This document shows, piece by piece, positions 16,724 through 24,962 of a stretch of 34,058 bases of DNA. The position numbers and the translations under genes are program-made. The stretch is from DATJFQ01 sp035495555 (GTDB taxonomy: Bacteria > Acidobacteriota > Vicinamibacteria > Vicinamibacterales > 2-12-FULL-66-21). The number at the start of each line of letters is the position of its first letter. Within the stretch, counting starts at the first letter, position 1. The stretch lies in the NCBI GenBank assembly GCA_035495555.1, contig DATJFQ010000023.1, positions 1-34,058 on the forward strand. Direction: 5' to 3'. The notes beneath the pieces are model-generated. The model was not told where the DNA came from. It ran no database searches and saw nothing but the letters and a program-made list of their open reading frames with translations.

Positions 16724-17182
16724 ATGGCCAGGCACATTGGATGGGCGCTCGCGGCGCTGCTGAGCGTCGGCATTCCCGGCGCGGGCGCGCAGCCGCCTCA
16801 GCAGCAACCGCAGGCGGCGGCGAAAGCACCCGACCTCCACCGGAAATGGTGGGTGGACGGGAAGATGCGTGCGGAGCTGGGGATCACGGACCAGCAGTCC
16901 GCGGCGGTCGAGGCCGTGTGGCAGCAGAGCCTCCCGCGTCTTCGCGATCTGCGTCACAAGGTCGACGACATGGACAATACGATCTCGCAGATGATTCGCG
17001 ACGCGGTGGACGAGCCGACCATTACCGCCGAACTCGATCGCGCGGAGTCGACGCGCGCCGAGCTGAACAAGGGGCGCACGCTGATGCTCTATCGGATGAA
17101 TCGCGTGCTCACCGCGGACCAGCGCGCGAAGCTGAAGGCGATGTGGGAGCGTGAACACGGCTCCGACCGTCGTCGTCCATAA
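16724..17182 (+). CDS. Spy/CpxP-like periplasmic protein
   Basis: The product is 152 residues from ATG 16724; a GTG at 16715 is in frame, and GGAG lies upstream of both. It has a signal peptide (MARHIGWALAALLSVGIPGAGAQ) and a mature, all-helical body with Arg/Glu/Gln-rich helices. LTADQRAKLKAMW near the end is the LTxxQ motif of Spy/CpxP proteins, and ITDQQSAAVEAVW is a related first copy. Such proteins act as periplasmic chaperones or feedback sensors of envelope stress. It heads the TolC-MacAB operon, 46 bases before tolC, so it probably reports on or protects that system. Confidence 0.82.
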   Translation: MARHIGWALAALLSVGIPGAGAQPPQQQPQAAAKAPDLHRKWWVDGKMRAELGITDQQSAAVEAVWQQSLPRLRDLRHKVDDMDNTISQMIRDAVDEPTITAELDRAESTRAELNKGRTLMLYRMNRVLTADQRAKLKAMWEREHGSDRRRP

Positions 17183-17228
17183 GATCATTCCGTTTCAATT
17201 CGTCGGGTCAGGACATCTCGGAGGTACT

Positions 17229-19031
17229 GTGAGGAAGAACGTACTCGTTCCGGCTGTGGCCGCGCTGACCGCCGCGCTCGCGGCGGCGCCGGTGGCCGCG
17301 CAGAACAAGCAGAAGAGCAACGAGCCGGATCCGGCCATGGTGCACGCGCTCGTCCAGCAGGCGCTTCAGCAGGTGCAGCCGATCCCGCCGCAGTCCGCGC
17401 AGCCGTCGACGCCCTTTGTGACGCCCGGTGCGCGCGTCAATATTTCGATCGAGGACGCGGTCGCCCGTGCGCGCGACAAGAACATCGACATCGCGGTCGC
17501 GAAAATCACGCCGCGGCTGTCCGACTTCTCGATCGCCGCCCTCGAGGCGACCTACCATCCGAACATCACGTCATCGGTGGCGAACCGCAGCAACACCTTC
17601 GCCGTCACCAACCAGACGCAGGGCACCGGCAACAGCCAGCACACCGGGACGGTGTCCTGGCAGGGCGGGTTCGCGCAGAATCTGAAATGGCACGGCGGCT
17701 CCTGGAGCGCGGGCTGGACGAACTCGCGCGCCGATTCCTCGAACCCGTTCGCGACACGCAATCCCACGTATCAGTCCGGCCTCACGGCGTCCTTCACTCA
17801 GCCGCTGCTTCGGGGATGGAACATCGACTCGACGCGCGCGCAGCTGCAGACAACCGAGATCAGCCAGCAGAATGACGAGATCTCGCTGACCTCGACGACG
17901 TTCACCACCGAAGCCAACGTGCGGAACGCGTACTGGGATCTCGTCTACGCCATTCAGGCCGTCGAGGCCGCCCAGGGGCAGCTCGATCTGGCGAACCGGC
18001 TGGTGCAGGACAATCAGCAGCGCGTCGAGATCGGCACGCTCGCGCCAATCGACGTCGTGTCCGCGCAATCGGAGGCCGCGAACCGCCGCCAGACGCTCGT
18101 GCAGGCCGAGGGCACGGTCCGGACCTCGGAACTCGCGCTGAAGCGGCTCATCGTGAGCGGCACCGATGACCCGCTCTGGACGTCGTCCATCAACCCCACG
18201 GATCGTCCTCCGTCGACCAACGAGCCGATCGACCTGGAAGCGGCGGTCGCGCGCGCGCTGCGTGATCGCACGGACCTCCAGCAGTCGATGAACAATCTGA
18301 AAATCAGCGACATCAACCTGAAAAATCAGGTGGAACAGACACGGCCGCAGCTCGACCTCGTGGCCTCGTATGGGCTGAGCGGGATCGGCGGCACACAATT
18401 CGTCCGGACGGGGACCGCGCTCGGCAGCACCGTCACGCAGACGATCCCCTCCAGCTACTTCGACGCGTTGAGCACCCTCGGGCGCTTCGATCTCCCGACG
18501 TGGAACGTCCAGGTGAACCTCGCGATCCCCCTCGGGGTCAGCGCGGCCGATTCGAACGTCGCGCGCTCGAAGCTGCAGCTCGAACAGACGCAGGCGAACC
18601 TGAAATCGCTGCAGTTGCAGGTGGCGACCGACGTCACCAATGCCGCGCTCACGGTGCAGAGCTCGCTCGAGAGCGTGCAGGCGAGCGGCGCCGCGCGGGA
18701 ACTCGCCAAGCAGAAGCTCGACGCCGCGATGAGCAAGGCGGAAGTCGGCATGGCGACAAACTACGAAGTGGTCCAGGCGCAGCGCGATTTCGCGGACGCG
18801 CAGAACGCCGAACTCCGCGCGATTCTGAACTACCGCAAGGCCCTCGTGAACTTCGAGGCGGCACAGACCGTCGGCTCGCGCGCGGTCACGGGCATCACGA
18901 ACACGGGCGGCGGCACGACGGGCACCGCGACGTCTGGAGGCACCACCGGCGGAACGGGCGGCGGAGGCACCGGCGGCGGCGGAACCAGTGGCGGTGGAAC
19001 CAGTGGCGGAACGGGCGGCGGCGGATTCTAA
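17229..19031 (+). CDS. TolC-family outer membrane efflux protein
   Basis: The 600-residue product has a signal peptide at 1-25 (VRKNVLVPAVAAL...APVAAQ). GTG 17229 is chosen because GGAGGT stands three bases upstream. Two OEP repeats are seen: the first contains ISIEDAVARARDKNIDIAVAK, FTQPLLRGWNID and YWDLVYAIQAVEAAQGQLDLA, and the second FDLPTWNVQVNLAIPLGVSAAD and VGMATNYEVVQAQRDFADAQ. These form the trimeric beta-barrel and periplasmic tunnel. The last 44 residues are almost only Gly and Thr with some Ser (GGTTGGTGGGG type), an unusual tail for TolC. It is followed by macA, so it is the exit duct of that pump. Confidence 0.93.
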   Translation: MRKNVLVPAVAALTAALAAAPVAAQNKQKSNEPDPAMVHALVQQALQQVQPIPPQSAQPSTPFVTPGARVNISIEDAVARARDKNIDIAVAKITPRLSDFSIAALEATYHPNITSSVANRSNTFAVTNQTQGTGNSQHTGTVSWQGGFAQNLKWHGGSWSAGWTNSRADSSNPFATRNPTYQSGLTASFTQPLLRGWNIDSTRAQLQTTEISQQNDEISLTSTTFTTEANVRNAYWDLVYAIQAVEAAQGQLDLANRLVQDNQQRVEIGTLAPIDVVSAQSEAANRRQTLVQAEGTVRTSELALKRLIVSGTDDPLWTSSINPTDRPPSTNEPIDLEAAVARALRDRTDLQQSMNNLKISDINLKNQVEQTRPQLDLVASYGLSGIGGTQFVRTGTALGSTVTQTIPSSYFDALSTLGRFDLPTWNVQVNLAIPLGVSAADSNVARSKLQLEQTQANLKSLQLQVATDVTNAALTVQSSLESVQASGAARELAKQKLDAAMSKAEVGMATNYEVVQAQRDFADAQNAELRAILNYRKALVNFEAAQTVGSRAVTGITNTGGGTTGTATSGGTTGGTGGGGTGGGGTSGGGTSGGTGGGGF

Positions 19032-19076
19032 CGATGCGGCGCCACGGGCAGTGGCGCGCGACGCGAAACGAAGGTC

Positions 19077-20816
19077 ATGAAAAAGCTCATCTCGATCATC
19101 ATCGTGCTCCTCGTGATTGGCGCGGGAGTCGGCGCCTACTACTACAAGAAGGGCGGCCCGGAGCCGACCATCACGACGCTGCAGGTTTCGCGCGGCGACA
19201 TCGTCGACCAGGTCGGCGCCACCGGCACGCTGCAGGCGGTCACGACGGTGCAGGTCGGCACTCAGGTTTCCGGCATCATCCAGGACCTCTACGCCGACTT
19301 CAACTCGATCGTGAAGAAGGGCCAGGTGATCGCGCGTCTGGATCCATCGCTGCTGCAGACGGCGCTCGACACCGCAAAGGCAAACCTCGTCAACGCGCAG
19401 GCGAACCTGGAGCGGCAGAAGGTCGCGGTCGATGACGCCAACGTCAAGCTGAAGCGCGCGCAGGAGCTGTTCGCCAAGAATCTCGCGCCGCGCACCGACC
19501 TCGAAACCGCGGAGGTCGCACAGAAGCAGGCGGAAGCGCAGCTCAAATCGACGCAGTCGCAGATCGTCCAGGCCGAGGCCGCGGTCAACAAAGCCAAGGT
19601 CGACCTCGATCACACGATCATCACCGCGCCCATCGACGGCATCGTGACCTCGCGCAACGTCGACAAGGGGCAGACCGTTGCGGCGAGCATGCAGGCACCG
19701 ACGATTTTCATCATCGCCGCGGATCTCACGAAGATGCAGGTGAACGCCAACATCGACGAATCGGACGTCGGCCGCATGCGTCCGGGCCAGACGGTGCGGT
19801 TTCGGGTGGATGCCTACCCCAATGACACGTTCATCGGCACCGTCCAGCAGGTGCGGCTGAACCCGACGACGGTGCAGAACGTCGTCACCTACTCCACCGT
19901 CATCGATGTCCCCAATCCGGACTACAGGCTCATGCCCGGCATGACGGCAAACCTCAACATCGAAGTCGCCCGGCGCAGCAACGTGCTGCGCGTCCCGAAT
20001 GCGGCGCTTCGGTTCCGGCCGACGCGCGATACGTTCACCGCGCTCAACCAGGCGATTACGCCGGACATCGAACGCGCGCTCGGCGGCGGACGCGGCGGCT
20101 TTGGACGCGGCGGATCCGGCCGCGGCGGTGATACGGGCGGGATGACGGGCGGAACCCGCAACGGCGCAGCCAATGGACAGCCCGCGAACGGCCGTCCGCC
20201 GGCGGCCGGACAGCTGGCCGCCAATCAGAGCGGTGCCGCGTTCCAGCGCGGCGGCGGTGACCAGGCAAGTGCGTCCGGCGGCAATCAGGGCGGCGGCCGC
20301 GGCAACTTCGCGAACATGACGCCGGAGGAGCGGCAGAAACGCATGCAGGAGCGCCTGGCGCAGATGACGCCCGAACAGCGCCAGCAGTTCGAGCAGCGCA
20401 TGAAGGACCGCATCGCGCAGGGCGGCGGTTCCGGCACGGGCCAGACGGCACAAGGCGCGAACGGCGCGCGCGCGCAGACTCCGCAGCCGCCGGCGCAGAG
20501 CGGAATGTCGAAGACGATGGCGGGCGGCGGCGCGCAGACCGTTGATGCGCTCTTCGGGCCGCTGCCGGTGACCGAATCGCGGGGCCGCGTGTGGCTCGAC
20601 ATCAACAAGCAGTTGAAGCCCGTGAACCTTCGCCTCGGCATCTCTGACGGGACGTGGACCGAGGTACTGGACGGCAACGAACTGCAGCCGGGCACCGAAG
20701 TCGTGACGAACGTGGCGACGGGGCTCGAAACACAGCAGCGTCCCGGGAACCAGAGTCCCGGCGCGGGCAATCCGTTGATGGGTCCGCAGCGCGGTGGTCC
20801 TGGCCGTGGCCGATAA
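19077..20816 (+). CDS. MacA-like periplasmic adaptor (HlyD/RND-MFP family) with Gly-rich insert
   Basis: This 579-residue adaptor bridges the MacB transporter and TolC. It has an N-terminal membrane anchor (about 4-22) and a biotinyl-lipoyl half-motif (GTQVSGIIQDLYADFNSIVKKGQVIARLD). A long coiled-coil hairpin follows (about 92-178), then the second lipoyl half (DHTIITAPIDGIVTSRNVDKGQTV) and a beta-barrel (about 205-312). A low-complexity insert of about 170 residues (about 320-490) is rich in Gly, Arg, Asn and Gln. Inside it, residues 413-445 (NMTPEERQKRMQERLAQMTPEQ and on) resemble a Spy/LTxxQ helix pair. The membrane-proximal domain resumes at about 491 (ALFGPLPVTESRGRVWLDIN). It overlaps the ATPase gene. 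Confidence 0.92.
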   Translation: MKKLISIIIVLLVIGAGVGAYYYKKGGPEPTITTLQVSRGDIVDQVGATGTLQAVTTVQVGTQVSGIIQDLYADFNSIVKKGQVIARLDPSLLQTALDTAKANLVNAQANLERQKVAVDDANVKLKRAQELFAKNLAPRTDLETAEVAQKQAEAQLKSTQSQIVQAEAAVNKAKVDLDHTIITAPIDGIVTSRNVDKGQTVAASMQAPTIFIIAADLTKMQVNANIDESDVGRMRPGQTVRFRVDAYPNDTFIGTVQQVRLNPTTVQNVVTYSTVIDVPNPDYRLMPGMTANLNIEVARRSNVLRVPNAALRFRPTRDTFTALNQAITPDIERALGGGRGGFGRGGSGRGGDTGGMTGGTRNGAANGQPANGRPPAAGQLAANQSGAAFQRGGGDQASASGGNQGGGRGNFANMTPEERQKRMQERLAQMTPEQRQQFEQRMKDRIAQGGGSGTGQTAQGANGARAQTPQPPAQSGMSKTMAGGGAQTVDALFGPLPVTESRGRVWLDINKQLKPVNLRLGISDGTWTEVLDGNELQPGTEVVTNVATGLETQQRPGNQSPGAGNPLMGPQRGGPGRGR

Positions 20817-21618
20817 CCCCAAGGAAGTCGTCATCTCCGTCCGAGACCTGACGAAGACGTATCAGGTCGGCGATATCGAGGTGCGCGCCCTCCGCGGCGC
20901 GTCCCTCGACATCTACAAAGGCGAGTTCGCGTGCGTGACGGGGCCTTCGGGATCCGGCAAGTCGACTTTCATGCACATCGTCGGCTGCCTGGACCGTCCG
21001 ACCAGCGGTAGTTACATCCTCGACGGCAAGGATGTCTCCAAGTTGTCGAAGGATGACCTGGCGTCGATCCGCAACAAGAAAATCGGCTTCGTGTTCCAGG
21101 GATTCAACCTGCTCTCCCGGACGACCGCGCTCGACAACGTGGAACTGCCGCTGCTCTACAACGGCGGGAGCCGGATGAAGTCCGCCGAACGGCACCGCCG
21201 GGCAAAGGAAGTGCTGGAAATCGTCGGCCTCGGTCAGCGCATGGACCATTACCCGAACCAGTTGTCGGGCGGCCAGCAGCAGCGCGTCGCGATTGCGCGT
21301 GCGCTCATCAACGAGCCTGCGATCCTGCTTGCGGACGAACCGACGGGCAACCTCGATACGCGCACGAGCATCGAGGTCATGGACATTTTCCAACGGCTGA
21401 ACATCGAACGCGGCATCACGGTCGTCCTCATCACGCACGAGATGGACATCGCGGAGCACGGCACCCGTTTGATTCGATTCCGTGACGGACGCATTCAGCT
21501 CGATCAGCAGATCACGAAACGGCGGCTCGCCTCCGAAGAGCTGAAGGCGCTCCCGCCGCCGGAACTCGACTCGACGGGCGATTCCGTCGCGCACGTCGAA
21601 CCGACCGCTTCGCATTGA
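20794..21618 (+). CDS. MacB-type ABC transporter ATP-binding protein
   Basis: The 274-residue ATPase has Walker A GPSGSGKST (about 50), the Q-loop FVFQGFNLLSRTTALDNVELPLLY, signature LSGGQQQRVAIARAL, Walker B ILLADEPTGNLD and H-loop VLITHE. The ELPLLY phrase is typical of MacB/LolD ATPases. Here the ATPase and the permease are separate genes, whereas E. coli MacB is one fused chain. GTG 20794 lies 23 bases inside macA; GTG 20806 is also possible. A C-terminal extension of about 40 residues after the domain (ELKALPPPELDSTGDS) has no known role. It powers the neighbouring permease. Confidence 0.94.
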   Translation: MVLAVADNPKEVVISVRDLTKTYQVGDIEVRALRGASLDIYKGEFACVTGPSGSGKSTFMHIVGCLDRPTSGSYILDGKDVSKLSKDDLASIRNKKIGFVFQGFNLLSRTTALDNVELPLLYNGGSRMKSAERHRRAKEVLEIVGLGQRMDHYPNQLSGGQQQRVAIARALINEPAILLADEPTGNLDTRTSIEVMDIFQRLNIERGITVVLITHEMDIAEHGTRLIRFRDGRIQLDQQITKRRLASEELKALPPPELDSTGDSVAHVEPTASH

Positions 21619-21625
21619 GGCAGAC

Positions 21626-22843
21626 ATGTCAATCCTGATGACGCTCCGGATCGCGCTCAAGGCGCTCAACCGGAACAAGATGCGCACCGTCCTGACGATG
21701 CTCGGCATGATCATCGGCGTCGGCGCCGTCATCACGATGGTGGCGCTCGGCAAGGGCGCGCAGTCCACGATCGAGGAGCAGGTGAAGTCTGCCGGGACCA
21801 ACATGATCATGGTCAACGCCGGCAATTTCTCGACCGGCGGCGTCCGCATGGGTCAGGGGAACTCCACCACGCTCATCGCAGACGATGCGAACGCGATCAA
21901 GCAGTTGCCGGGCGTCCAGTACGCCGCGGCCGGCTCGAATACGCGCTCGCAGGTCATCGCGGGGAACCAGAACTGGTCGACCCAGATCCAGGGTACCGAT
22001 ATCGACCTGCCCGCTATCCGGAACTGGCCGACCAAGGACGGCGCCTTCTTCACGTCGCAGGACGTCGCGGCGGCCGCAAAAGTCGCCGTACTCGGCACCG
22101 TTGTCTCGGACACGCTGTTTGGACCGGACGTCGATCCCACGGGGCAGATCATCCGAATCCGCAATCAGCCGTTCAAGGTCGTCGGGGTCATGTCGAGCAA
22201 GGGACAGTCGTCGATGGGTCAGGACCAGGACGACACGATTTTCGTCCCCTACACGACGGTCCAGAAGAAGCTGCTCGGCGTCACGCACATCAACAACGTC
22301 ACCGTCTCTGCCGCGAGCGCGGACGCCGTCGATCAGACGGCAGAGGGCATTCGCGAACTGCTGCGCGTCCGCCACAAGATCGTGCCCGGCGACAACGACG
22401 ACTTTATGGTGCGCACGCTGGAGGACATGGCGAGCGTCCGGACGGAAACGACGAAGACCATGACGACGCTGCTGGCCGGCATCGCCGGCGTGTCGCTGAT
22501 GGTCGGCGGCATCGGCATCATGAACATCATGCTCGTGTCGGTGACCGAGCGGACGCGCGAGATCGGACTGCGCATGGCGATCGGCGCGCGCGGCAAGGAC
22601 GTGCTCCTGCAGTTCCTCGTCGAAGCCGTCGTCATCAGTCTGTTCGGCGGCTTGATCGGGATCGCGCTCGGGTTCGGCTGCAGCGCAGCCGTCCAGCGGT
22701 TCGCGGCGTGGCCCACCGCGATTCCGGCGAACGCGATCGCGATGGCGTTCGGGTTCTCCGGCGCGACCGGGGTGTTCTTTGGTTTCTATCCGGCCCGCAA
22801 GGCAGCGAGCCTGGATCCGATTGAGGCGCTGCGCTTCGAATAG
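21626..22843 (+). CDS. MacB-type ABC transporter permease
   Basis: The 405-residue membrane protein has the MacB layout. A first membrane segment (about 22-44, TVLTMLGMIIGVGAVITMVAL) precedes a MacB_PCD periplasmic domain (about 45-280). Three C-terminal membrane segments follow (about 283-310, 335-360, 365-390), with the coupling sequence TERTREIGLRMAIGARGKDVLLQFLVEA and the closing PARKAASLDPIEALRFE. It starts seven bases after the ATPase stop. With TolC and MacA it should form a tripartite pump that moves substrates from periplasm to outside. Substrates (macrolides, peptides, lipids or siderophores in known cases) cannot be deduced. Confidence 0.94.
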   Translation: MSILMTLRIALKALNRNKMRTVLTMLGMIIGVGAVITMVALGKGAQSTIEEQVKSAGTNMIMVNAGNFSTGGVRMGQGNSTTLIADDANAIKQLPGVQYAAAGSNTRSQVIAGNQNWSTQIQGTDIDLPAIRNWPTKDGAFFTSQDVAAAAKVAVLGTVVSDTLFGPDVDPTGQIIRIRNQPFKVVGVMSSKGQSSMGQDQDDTIFVPYTTVQKKLLGVTHINNVTVSAASADAVDQTAEGIRELLRVRHKIVPGDNDDFMVRTLEDMASVRTETTKTMTTLLAGIAGVSLMVGGIGIMNIMLVSVTERTREIGLRMAIGARGKDVLLQFLVEAVVISLFGGLIGIALGFGCSAAVQRFAAWPTAIPANAIAMAFGFSGATGVFFGFYPARKAASLDPIEALRFE

Positions 22844-22907
22844 CGAGGCCTCGATGTCCGTCACCGCGGCGCCCATGTCGGGCCGCCGCACTTCAAGGAG
22901 TCAGAGC

Positions 22908-23345
22908 ATGAAGCGGAAGTTCGGAATTGCGGCGGCCCTCGTCGTCGCGCTGGCCATCACCGGCTATGCGCAGAAGCCGGACTTTTCCGGCACGTGGACA
23001 CCCGACGTCGCGGCGGACACCGCGGGCGGCGGCGGTGGTGGCGGGCGCATGGGCGGCGGGCCGATGACCGTCAAGCAGACGGCCGACACGCTCACGATCG
23101 AGCGCCAGGGCCAGCAGGGCACGATGACCCAGAGCTACAAGCTGGACGGATCGGAAACCGAGATCACGATGGGCCAGATGACCGCGAAGGCGTCCGCGAA
23201 GTGGGACGGCAACAACCTCGTGATCACGACCAAGAGCGAGCGTGGCGAGCAGACGCAGACGTGGTCGATGGCGGACGGCAAGCTGACGATTCAGCGCACG
23301 GGCGGCCGCGGTCCCAGCACGATGACCTACAAGAAAACGACGTAG
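22908..23345 (+). CDS. Small exported beta-rich protein, unknown
   Basis: The product is 145 residues from ATG 22908, with AAGGAG ten bases upstream. The signal peptide is MKRKFGIAAALVVALAITGYA. The mature part begins with QKPDFSGTWTPDVAAD, a phrase I associate with lipocalin-like exported proteins of acidobacteria. A Gly run (GGGGGGG) follows, then alternating beta-strand sequence (TLTIERQGQQGTMTQSYKLDG, NNLVITTKSERGEQTQTWSM, KLTIQRTG). It may be a small beta-barrel that binds a hydrophobic ligand, but that is inference. It follows the MacB permease by 64 bases and ends at a strong terminator, so it is the likely last gene of the operon. Confidence 0.82.
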   Translation: MKRKFGIAAALVVALAITGYAQKPDFSGTWTPDVAADTAGGGGGGGRMGGGPMTVKQTADTLTIERQGQQGTMTQSYKLDGSETEITMGQMTAKASAKWDGNNLVITTKSERGEQTQTWSMADGKLTIQRTGGRGPSTMTYKKTT

Positions 23346-23346
23346 C

Positions 23347-23392
23347 CGGAAGTCCGAATTCAGAATACGCGTTCAGAATTCGTTCTTTCTCA
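23347..23392. repeat. GAATTCAGAATA-type short repeat
   Basis: CCGAATTCAGAATACGCGTTCAGAATTCG contains two copies of TTCAGAAT and a near-palindrome, related to the block at 3058-3136. It sits between the stop of the exported protein and the terminator. Confidence 0.5.
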
Positions 23393-23414
23393 GGCGGCCC
23401 TTTACGGGGCCGCC
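23393..23414. terminator. Bidirectional-looking rho-independent terminator
   Basis: GGCGGCCC (23393-23400), loop TTTACG, GGGCCGCC (23407-23414): a perfect 8-bp GC stem. TTCTCTGTG follows on the plus strand and, on the minus strand, GAGAAAGAACG. It lies between the convergent exported-protein gene and folK. The T-run is short, so termination is likely but not textbook. Confidence 0.75.
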
Positions 23415-23434
23415 TTCTCTGTGTACGGCGTCCC

Positions 23435-23905
23435 TCAGGGGGCGCCGGCAGCGTTCAATCGCGCGAGCAACTCCCCAGCCGTGAGCCCCGTCACCGGATC
23501 GACCATATCCGGCGCGATCGACGCCAGCGGTTCCAGGACGAACCGGCGTTCGCGGAAGCGCGGATGCGGCACATGGGCGCCGGGCTCCCGCACGATGCGG
23601 TCGCTGGCGAGAATCAGATCGAGGTCGAGCGTTCGCGGCGCGTTCGGGTACGGCCGCTCCCGGCCGCGCCGCCGTTCGATCTCGAGGAGCGCCGCGATGA
23701 GCGCCGCTGGATCGAGCTCGGACTCCCCCACGGCCACCGCGTTCAGGAAATCCGGATCGCGCTCCAACCCTTCCCCCACAGGCTTCGTTTCGACGGGTTC
23801 GGAGACCACGAGAGCGGAGATGATGCGGGAGAGTTCGCCGACGGCCCAGGCGAGGTGCGCGGCCCGGTCCCCGAGATTACTTCCGAGCGCGACGGCTACA
23901 CGCAT
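23435..23905 (-). CDS. folK: 2-amino-4-hydroxy-6-hydroxymethyldihydropteridine pyrophosphokinase
   Basis: HPPK transfers pyrophosphate from ATP to 6-hydroxymethyl-dihydropterin in folate synthesis. The 156-residue product has VALGSNLGDRAAHL at the start, DFLNAVAVGESELDP, the ATP/metal-binding region RRGRERPYPNAPRTLDLDLIL (the metal-binding Asp pair is in LDLDL), and VPHPRFRERRFVLEPLASIAP. Length is normal for monofunctional FolK. No other folate gene is adjacent. The 67-base gap to the upstream gene carries CCGAGGTCC and ATTCTG-type repeats (23923-23972). Confidence 0.95.
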   Translation of the reverse strand: MRVAVALGSNLGDRAAHLAWAVGELSRIISALVVSEPVETKPVGEGLERDPDFLNAVAVGESELDPAALIAALLEIERRRGRERPYPNAPRTLDLDLILASDRIVREPGAHVPHPRFRERRFVLEPLASIAPDMVDPVTGLTAGELLARLNAAGAP

Positions 23906-23972
23906 CTCCGAGGTCCGAGGTCCGGAGGAACTATTCTGTTTTCTGTATTCCGACTTCCGACTTCTGCTCTTC
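23906..23972. repeat. CCGAGGTCC and ATTCTGT/GACTTC short repeats
   Basis: CCGAGGTCCGAGGTCCGG is a tandem of an 8-9-base word. It is followed by CTATTCTGTTTTCTGTATTC and CCGACTTCCGACTTCTG. These are the same words as in 3058-3136, here in one orientation only. No gene is seen. Confidence 0.5.
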
Positions 23973-24461
23973 TCACTCCACCCAGCGGGTCGGAATCACA
24001 GCGCCAGCCGTGCGCGCGCCATCGGCCGCGCGGCCGAGCAGATCGTGACGGCCGGCGATCATCTGATCGAAGAACCGGCCGTGCTCGAGCGTCTCGCCGA
24101 GAATGACGCGAAGCATGATGCGGTGCCGCGCATTCGTCAGCTTTTCCACGCGGTCGCGCCAGCGATCGTAGAACGCCTGCATCCCGGCGCTGTCTTCGCG
24201 GACGACGGAGGCCTGCGCTTCGTCACCTTTCCCGTGGACCGTCACCGTCGGCTCCCCGACCGGTTCGACGCTGCCGCCGAGGCTCTCGATGGCGTCCAGC
24301 AGCCATCCGAGCTGCACGTCCTCGCGGTTGATGATGTACTGGTATGTATTGTTGAAGTCGTAGTTCGGCACGTGGCGTGCCGCGGCGGCGTGGCGCTGCC
24401 GCAGTGATGCCTTCTCGTTGTAGAACTCGCGAAGGAGCGCAAGCGTGTCGGCGGGTTTCAC
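23973..24461 (-). CDS. Helical protein of unknown function downstream of dksA-like gene
   Basis: The product is 162 residues from GTG 24461, which overlaps the stop of the zinc-finger gene (GTGA); the frame is open further upstream but inside that gene. It is nearly all helix. Segments include KPADTLALLREFYNEKASLRQRH, NNTYQYIINREDVQLGWLLDAI, the strand-like EPTVTVHGKG, AFYDRWRDRVEKLTNARHR and VILGETLEHGRFFDQMIAGR. The repeated Glu/His helices recall ferritin-like four-helix bundles, but the usual E...ExxH metal pairs are not clear, so I leave the function open. There is no signal peptide. Confidence 0.75.
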   Translation of the reverse strand: MKPADTLALLREFYNEKASLRQRHAAAARHVPNYDFNNTYQYIINREDVQLGWLLDAIESLGGSVEPVGEPTVTVHGKGDEAQASVVREDSAGMQAFYDRWRDRVEKLTNARHRIMLRVILGETLEHGRFFDQMIAGRHDLLGRAADGARTAGAVIPTRWVE

Positions 24462-24796
24462 GAGTTCTGCTTTTCCTTGCACGTGATGCACACGCGCGTC
24501 CACGGGATCGCGTTCAACCGCGCCGGCGCGATCGGCTCGCCGCAGTCGCGGCAGACGCCGTAGGTGCCCTTTTCGATGCGCCAGAGGGCTTCTTCGATCG
24601 CCTGCAGGATCTTCGCGTCGGTCTGCTTCAGTTTGAGCTGAATGTGGACTTCGTTGTTACCGCTCGCCTGATCGGCCAGGTCGCCCTGCCGCGAATTGAC
24701 GTCCATCGAGGCCTGCAATGGCTTGATGCCGCCTCCCGCAGCCAGGATCTCGCCGCGTTTCCGGAGCAGCGCTTCCTTGTAGACCGAAGTGTCCAT
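24458..24796 (-). CDS. DksA/TraR-family C4 zinc-finger protein
   Basis: The product is 112 residues from ATG 24796. A TTG at 24850 is in frame, but MDTSVYKEALLRKRGEILAA is the usual opening. A helical coiled-coil half (about 1-75) is followed by the C4 zinc finger CRDCGEPIAPARLNAIPWTRVC plus ITCK. Members bind in the RNA polymerase secondary channel and alter promoter response, with ppGpp in the case of DksA. It is shorter than E. coli DksA (151), and the coiled-coil tip lacks an obvious DxxDxA motif (it reads NSRQGDLADQASG), so strict DksA function is uncertain. It is coupled to the next gene. Confidence 0.9.
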   Translation of the reverse strand: MDTSVYKEALLRKRGEILAAGGGIKPLQASMDVNSRQGDLADQASGNNEVHIQLKLKQTDAKILQAIEEALWRIEKGTYGVCRDCGEPIAPARLNAIPWTRVCITCKEKQNS

Positions 24797-24962
24797 GCCT
24801 TGGCTTTCTCCCCAGGGGTCCGTCGGCGCGGCCTTCCTCCGCCCCGACAAAAGCTCATGTTATCACGGTGCGCGCGGGCTCCGGGCGCACTCTGACAACT
24901 ACACAACGGCCCAACATACCAGGTCCAATTACCCGACTTCCGGGGGCTCGCCAGCCTGGTCG

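Noticed and set aside
17571..20834. A 1087-residue open frame on the minus strand opposite tolC and macA
   Set aside because: It is the high-GC antisense shadow of two well-supported genes; the product is Arg/His/Asp-rich with no domain and no start context.
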